NCBI RefSeq assembly: GCF_014648815.1 | Contig: NZ_BMRV01000014.1 | Coordinates: forward strand, 62,001 to 126,000 | Length of the DNA stretch: 64,000 nucleotides | Direction of reading: 5' to 3' | Origin: Streptomyces flaveolus | GTDB taxonomy: Bacteria; Actinomycetota; Actinomycetes; Streptomycetales; Streptomycetaceae | Part shown: positions 59,418 to 64,000 of the stretch, one piece after another | Layout: every line of letters begins with the position of its first letter | Position numbering within the stretch: position 1 is the stretch's first letter | Position numbers and translations under genes: made by a program | The notes under the pieces: model-generated | Told to the model about the DNA's origin: nothing | Seen by the model: only the letters and a program-made list of their open reading frames with translations | The model's database searches: none

Positions 59418-60863
59418 ATGACTTCCACCCACGCCTTCTGGCTCGCCGGCCGCCAGGCCACCGGTGAGGACACCTTCGACGTCACGTCCCCCTGGGACGG
59501 CCGCACCGTCGCCACGGTGAGCCTGCCGACCGACGCCCAGGTCGAGGAGGCCGTGGCCGCCGCGTACGCCGTACGGGACGAGTTCGCCGCCACCCCCGCC
59601 CACGTCCGCGCCGCCGCCCTGGACCACGTCAGCCGCCGCCTGGCCGAGCGCACCGAGGAGCTCGCCCGGCTGATCTTGGCCGAGAACGGCAAGCCGATCA
59701 AGTGGGCCCGCGGTGAGGTCGGCCGCGCCGTGTCCGTCTTCCGCTTCGCGGCCGAGGAGGCCCGCCGCTTCAACGGCGGCGAGGCGCAGCGCCTGGACAC
59801 CGACGCCGGCGGCCAGGGCCGGCTCGCCCTCACCCGCCGCTTCCCCAAGGGCGTCGTCCTCGGCATCGCACCGTTCAACTTCCCGCTGAACCTGTGCGCC
59901 CACAAGATCGCCCCGGCGATCGCGGCCGGTGCGCCGATCATCCTCAAGCCGGCCCCCGCCACCCCGCTCTCCGGCCTGATCCTCGGTGACCTGCTCGCCG
60001 AGACCGAGCTGCCCGCCGGCTCCTGGAGCATCCTGCCGGTCTCCAACGACCGCATGCCCGCCCTCGTCCAGGACGAGCGGCTGCCGGTCATCTCCTTCAC
60101 CGGCTCCGAGACGGTCGGCTACGCGATCATGGACTCGGTGCCGCGCAAGCACTGCACCCTGGAACTGGGCGGCAACGGCGCGGCCGTCGTCCTCGGCGAC
60201 TGGGCGAGCGACCAGGACCTCGACTGGGCCGCGACCCGCATCGCGACCTTCTCCAACTACCAGGGCGGCCAGTCCTGCATCTCGGTGCAGCGCGTGATCG
60301 CCGACGCCGCCGTGTACGACCGTCTGCTGCCGCGCATCGTGGCCGCCGTGGAGGCCCAGGTCACCGGCGACCCGAACGACGACGCCACGGACGTCGGCCC
60401 GCTGGTCAGCGAGGCCGCCGCCGAGCGCGTGGAGTCCTGGGTCGACGAGGCCGTCGCCGCGGGCGCGAAGCTCCTCACCGGCGGCAAGCGGGACGGCGCC
60501 TCGTACGCGCCGACCGTCCTGACCGACCTGCCGGCCGATGTCACCCTCGCCTGCGAGGAGGTCTTCGGTCCCGTGCTGAGCGTGCAGAAGGTGAACGGCG
60601 AGGACGAGGCGTTCGCCGCCGTCAACGACTCCAAGTACGGCCTCCAGGCAGGCGTGTTCACCCACGACGTGCAGGCCGCCTTCCGCGCCCACCGCGCCCT
60701 GGAGGTCGGCGGCGTCGTCGTCGGCGACGTGCCCTCCTACCGCGCCGACCAGATGCCGTACGGCGGCGCCAAGCAGTCCGGCGTGGGCCGCGAGGGCGTC
60801 AAGTTCGCGATGGACGACTACACCTACGAGCGGGTGCTGGTGCTGACGGGCCTCGCCCTCTGA
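59418..60863 (+). CDS. NAD(P)-dependent aldehyde dehydrogenase, probable succinate-semialdehyde dehydrogenase
   Basis: The 481-aa enzyme has catalytic Cys287 (Y-Q-G-G-Q-S-C-I-S-V) and Glu249 (L-E-L-G-G-N-G). G-Q-S-C-I-S is typical of the wider SSADH/glyceraldehyde-3-phosphate-like ALDH class rather than the G-Q-D-C-T-A of the other two. It could oxidise succinate semialdehyde from GabT. The start at 59418 follows a GGGCCGGGACTCCC leader; upstream open frame is shadow sequence. It ends convergent with the GH3 gene. Confidence 0.85.
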   Translation: MTSTHAFWLAGRQATGEDTFDVTSPWDGRTVATVSLPTDAQVEEAVAAAYAVRDEFAATPAHVRAAALDHVSRRLAERTEELARLILAENGKPIKWARGEVGRAVSVFRFAAEEARRFNGGEAQRLDTDAGGQGRLALTRRFPKGVVLGIAPFNFPLNLCAHKIAPAIAAGAPIILKPAPATPLSGLILGDLLAETELPAGSWSILPVSNDRMPALVQDERLPVISFTGSETVGYAIMDSVPRKHCTLELGGNGAAVVLGDWASDQDLDWAATRIATFSNYQGGQSCISVQRVIADAAVYDRLLPRIVAAVEAQVTGDPNDDATDVGPLVSEAAAERVESWVDEAVAAGAKLLTGGKRDGASYAPTVLTDLPADVTLACEEVFGPVLSVQKVNGEDEAFAAVNDSKYGLQAGVFTHDVQAAFRAHRALEVGGVVVGDVPSYRADQMPYGGAKQSGVGREGVKFAMDDYTYERVLVLTGLAL

Positions 60864-60877
60864 CCCACCCCGAGAAG

Positions 60878-60920
60878 GCCGACGGCCCGAGCCCACTGTG
60901 CGGGGGTTCGGGCCGTCGGC
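60878..60920. terminator. 13-bp hairpin terminator between convergent genes
   Basis: GCCGACGGCCCGA (60878-60890) pairs with TCGGGCCGTCGGC (60908-60920). Confidence 0.85.
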
Positions 60921-60941
60921 GTGCCGGCTGCCTCCGGACCC

Positions 60942-63776
60942 TCAACCGGAGAAGCCGACGTGCGCGAGCCGCAGTGCGCCGCGCAGCCTGACGGTCAGAT
61001 CGTGCACGCCCTCGGCGGTCAGGGCGGCGCCGAGCTCCACGTAGTCGTACGGGCCCGGCGTCGGCGCCTGCGGCGACAGCACCGCCGACGACGGACCCCC
61101 GTCGAGGGCGATCTCCACCGTGCCCCCGCCCGCCACCGCGACGGTCACCCGCGTGACGCCGGAACCGAAGTCGCAGGCCCGGTAGAGCAGTTCGCCCACC
61201 CCGCCCGCGACCGGCGTCACCGCGTCGCCCGCCGCCTTCGTGCGGTCCACGATCTCCGTGCCGCTCTGCTCGTCGAAGCAGGCCGCCTCCAGGCCCCGTT
61301 CGCGCACCGGGCGCGGCGCGGCGGGCTCCCCGTCGAGCGCGACCGTCGTCTCCAGGCGCACGTCCTCGCTGGACGCGCCGGCCAGCAGGGCGTACGGGCC
61401 CGGCTCCAGCCGCCACCGGCCGTGCGCGACGTCCCAGAACGCGAAGGCGGACAGCGGCACGTCGAAGGACACCTCCGCCCGCTCGCCCGGGGCCAGGGTG
61501 AGCCGCCGGTGCGCCAGCAGCTCCCGGCGGGGGCGCGGGACCGAGGGCGCCTCGGCGCGGGCGTAGAGCTGCGCCACCTCGTCGGCGGTGACGTCGCCGG
61601 TGTTGGTGACCGTGAAGGACACGGACACCGAGCCGTCCCCGACCCGGGCGGAGAGGTCCGCGTACGCGAAGGACGCGTACGACAGGCCGTGCCCGAAGGG
61701 GAACAGCGGGGTCCCCTCGAAGTACAGGTAGGTCTGGCGGCCGCCGATCACGTCGTAGTCGAGCAGACCGGGCAGGTCGGCGTCGTCGGCGTACCAGGTC
61801 TGCGGGAGCCTGCCGGCGGGGGAGACGTCACCGGCCAGCACCCGGGCCAGCGCGGTGCCGGCCGCCTGGCCGCCGTGCGCGGTCCACAGCACGGCCGGGA
61901 GGGGCTCCGCGTCGACCGCGTACGGGTAGGCGGAGACCAGCGCCAGCACCGTGCGCGGGTTGGCGGCGCGGGCCGCGCGCAGCAGCCGTTCCTGGTGGTC
62001 CGGCAGCCGCAGGGTCGTACGGTCCTCGGTCTCCCGGCCGTTGATGTGCGGGTCGTTGCCCGCCACCACCACGACCACGTCGGCCCCGGCCGCGGCCCGC
62101 GTCACCGCCTCCTCGCCGCGCTCGGCGACGACCAGCTCGAAGACCTCGCCGCCCGCGTCGTCCGCGGCAACCTTCACGCCGTCGGCGGCGACACAGACGG
62201 GACGACCCGTCCCCAGGTGCCGGAGGAGGTGCCCGTTCCCGTGGGGCTCCAGGCGGAACGTCTCCTGCACGACCCAGCCGCCGGGCTGGTCGGCGGAGGC
62301 GCGGACGAAGCCGTCCTCGGCGACGGACAGGTACCGGCCGTCGTGGGCGCGCAGGGTGAGCACCCCCTCGCCCCAGTCGACGAGCGCGAGTTCGCTGCCG
62401 GTGGCGTCGGTGGTGAGCGGCGGCAGGTCGGTGCGGCCGGCGATCAGGGCCGGGTCGAGGGCGCCCTCGGCGCCGGGCCCCCCGTCGGGGGAGTCCTCTG
62501 CCGGGAGCACGTGCAGAAACGTACCGGCGGCGGTCCTCAGCCGGACCCGGTCCACGCCCTCCGCGAAGCTGACGTTCTGCGCGCCGAACCGCTCGTACAG
62601 GCCCTCCAGCGGGGTGGAGCGGTGCAGGAGCGTGCCGCTGTACCAGTCGAGCTTGCACTCGTCGGCGAGCAGTCCGACGACGGCGACACGGGTGTCCGGG
62701 GCCAGCGGCAGCACGCCGTCGTTCCTGAGCAGGACGACCGCCTGCTCGGCGGCCTCCAGGGCCAGCGCGCGGTGCTCCGGGGTGTCGAAGTCGGCGGTGG
62801 CGGCGTACGGGTCCAGCTCCGGGTCGAACTCGCCGAGGCGGAAGCGGACCGCGAGCTGGCGGCGCACGGCCGCGTCGAGGTCGGCCTCGGTGAGGAGCCC
62901 CTGCCCGAGGGCGCCCCGGACGCGCGCGACGATCTTCGTGGAGTCCGTGCCGTGGTCGGTGAAGCTGTCCACCCCGGCGTGCAGCGCGGCGGCGGTCGCC
63001 TCCTCGTGGGTGTCGAAGTAGTGCTCGGAGTCGACCAGGTTGGAGGGGGCGCCGGCGTCCGAGCAGACCAGCAGCTCCTCGTCCGTCCAGGTGCGCAGCT
63101 GCTCGCGCAGGTACGGGGAGACGTGGTTCGGGCGGCCGTTGACCAGGTTGTACGCGGGCATCACTCCGGCCACCGCGCCCGCCTCGACCGTCTCGCGGAA
63201 GGCGCGCAGGTCGTACTCGTGCAGGACGCGCGGGCGGACGGACGACGAGGAGGTGTCCCGGTCGGTCTCGTTGTTGTGGGCGAGCCAGTGCTTGAGCACG
63301 GGCGCCGTGCGCCAGTACGTCGGATGGCTGCCGCGCAGTCCGCGGGTGTAGGCGGTGGCGATGGCCGAGGTGAGCCTCGGGTCCTCCGAGTAGCCCTCCT
63401 CGTTGCGGCCCCACAGGGGGTGGCGCAGCAGGTTGACGGTCGGGGACCACACGTTGAGGCCGACGCGTTCGTCGCGGGCACGCATCGCCCGGGCCTCCTT
63501 GGACACCGCCTCGCCGACCCGGCGCACCAGGTCCTCGTTCCAGGTGGCGCCGAGGCCCACGGCCTGCGGGAACACGGTCGCCGGGCCCATCCAGGCCACC
63601 CCGTGCAGCGCCTCCTGGCCGGTGCGGAACGCGGCGATGCCGAGCCGCTCGACGGCCGGGGCGAACTGGTGCAGGAACGCGGTCTTCTCGTCGAGCGTCA
63701 GCCGCGACATCAGGTCGTCGACGCGCTTCCCGAACGGCAGGTGCGGATCACGGAAAGGCGGCGTGGGTGCGGTCAC
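60942..63776 (-). CDS. GH3 beta-glucosidase with fascin-like insert and C-terminal CBM6-like domain
   Basis: The 944-aa protein has a GH3 N-domain with K-H-W-L-A-H-N-N-E-T and the nucleophile Asp240 in V-C-S-D-A-G-A-P, then a split GH3 C-domain interrupted by an insert of about 150 residues (about 405-555) resembling a fascin/beta-trefoil (L-R-A-H-D-G-R-Y-L-S-V-A-E-D-G), a fibronectin III-like domain and a final sugar-binding CBM6-like domain (about 820-944). It has no signal peptide, so it is probably cytoplasmic. GTG 63776 with AGGGGA upstream is preferred over a start 19 codons earlier. A LacI-type operator lies 37-50 bases upstream. Confidence 0.88.
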   Translation of the reverse strand: MTAPTPPFRDPHLPFGKRVDDLMSRLTLDEKTAFLHQFAPAVERLGIAAFRTGQEALHGVAWMGPATVFPQAVGLGATWNEDLVRRVGEAVSKEARAMRARDERVGLNVWSPTVNLLRHPLWGRNEEGYSEDPRLTSAIATAYTRGLRGSHPTYWRTAPVLKHWLAHNNETDRDTSSSSVRPRVLHEYDLRAFRETVEAGAVAGVMPAYNLVNGRPNHVSPYLREQLRTWTDEELLVCSDAGAPSNLVDSEHYFDTHEEATAAALHAGVDSFTDHGTDSTKIVARVRGALGQGLLTEADLDAAVRRQLAVRFRLGEFDPELDPYAATADFDTPEHRALALEAAEQAVVLLRNDGVLPLAPDTRVAVVGLLADECKLDWYSGTLLHRSTPLEGLYERFGAQNVSFAEGVDRVRLRTAAGTFLHVLPAEDSPDGGPGAEGALDPALIAGRTDLPPLTTDATGSELALVDWGEGVLTLRAHDGRYLSVAEDGFVRASADQPGGWVVQETFRLEPHGNGHLLRHLGTGRPVCVAADGVKVAADDAGGEVFELVVAERGEEAVTRAAAGADVVVVVAGNDPHINGRETEDRTTLRLPDHQERLLRAARAANPRTVLALVSAYPYAVDAEPLPAVLWTAHGGQAAGTALARVLAGDVSPAGRLPQTWYADDADLPGLLDYDVIGGRQTYLYFEGTPLFPFGHGLSYASFAYADLSARVGDGSVSVSFTVTNTGDVTADEVAQLYARAEAPSVPRPRRELLAHRRLTLAPGERAEVSFDVPLSAFAFWDVAHGRWRLEPGPYALLAGASSEDVRLETTVALDGEPAAPRPVRERGLEAACFDEQSGTEIVDRTKAAGDAVTPVAGGVGELLYRACDFGSGVTRVTVAVAGGGTVEIALDGGPSSAVLSPQAPTPGPYDYVELGAALTAEGVHDLTVRLRGALRLAHVGFSG

Positions 63777-63812
63777 GTGGAGATCCCCTTGCGATGGAGC
63801 GGCGAGACGCTT

Positions 63813-63826
63813 TCGAAGCGCTTCGA
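63813..63826. promoter_or_regulatory. LacI-family operator before the GH3 gene
   Basis: TCGAAGCGCTTCGA is a perfect 14-bp palindrome with a central CG, typical of LacI-type sugar repressors in streptomycetes. The cognate repressor gene is not in the window. Confidence 0.75.
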
Positions 63827-64000
63827 TGCTCATTCGGCTCCGGTGCGGGTGTCAAGCCGTCTCCACGGACGAACTCCGACTTCTCGTCACTCTCCAAGTG
63901 CGGCACGAACACGGTCAATCGCTCGCCCACCCGGCACGCCTCGGAGGAATCTTGGAAGCGGCCCTTGTGCGCCCTCAGGCGTTCACTTAACCTCGCAGCA
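63827..64000. other. Upstream region of the GH3 gene, window end
   Basis: No gene is recognised; a divergent gene may start beyond the window. Confidence 0.4.

Noticed and set aside
1..64000. CRISPR arrays, prophage or biosynthetic gene cluster
   Set aside because: No repeat-spacer pattern, integrase/transposase or PKS/NRPS domains were seen; the sequence is core-like throughout.

Overview
The window is high-GC actinobacterial chromosome, almost certainly Streptomyces. The evidence is third-position G/C saturation, many GTG starts, the sporulation sigma factor gene whiG, a four-gene signal peptidase cluster, an LAETG sortase substrate, a chitinase with a DasR-type operator, and a gene order that (from memory) follows the S. 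coelicolor core region around rpsP, whiG, rpsB and gabT. I see no rRNA, tRNA, CRISPR array, insertion sequence or prophage.

Layout. 1-2.9 kb: 3' end of an FtsH-type protease, a convergent methyltransferase and a divergent SprT-like zinc protein. 3.1-13.5 kb: a long housekeeping run, rpsP-khpA-rimM-trmD-rplS, four tandem type I signal peptidases (sipW-X-Y-Z), a Nudix hydrolase, a DUF2469 gene, yraN, comM-like and dprA. 13.8-23.2 kb: whiG, a TetR regulator, a divergent M23 peptidase, rpsB-tsf-pyrH-frr-cdsA, an SRPBCC gene, a broken ArsI/CadI-like gene, and rlmN. 23.2-27.2 kb: a thiamine ABC importer under a TPP riboswitch. 27.2-32.9 kb: accessory genes (mycothiol-type enzyme, LAETG surface protein, LOG protein, VOC protein, a two-gene ABC exporter). 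33-60.9 kb: a dispersed polyamine/GABA catabolic region. It holds an aminotransferase, an Lrp regulator, three aldehyde dehydrogenases, two Tat-lipoprotein polyamine-binding proteins, potABC, a PuuB-like oxidase, gabT and a PucR regulator, interrupted by GDPD, adenosine deaminase, DUF4190, NADAR, chitinase, PAP2, TPR and VirD4-like ATPase genes. 61-63.8 kb: a multidomain GH3 beta-glucosidase with a LacI-type operator.

How it fits together. Polyamines would enter through PotABCD. They would be deaminated by the aminotransferase or the FAD oxidase, oxidised to GABA by the aldehyde dehydrogenases, and moved to succinate by GabT and a semialdehyde dehydrogenase. Control points visible in the DNA are a consensus-like promoter plus an 8-bp dyad before the transport operon, the Lrp and PucR genes, and strong hairpins between units.

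Most of the window is ordinary core genome. The most unusual signals are: a 19-bp perfect inverted repeat that buries the Shine-Dalgarno of a 152-aa orphan gene; a TPP riboswitch with a clear SD-sequestering stem and a tandem promoter-region duplication; an ArsI-like gene broken by an apparent inversion; a 350-nt sipX/sipY overlap; an upstream small ORF overlapping pyrH; an ABC ATPase with a non-canonical signature; and an interspersed repeat found both in a gap and inside the permease gene.
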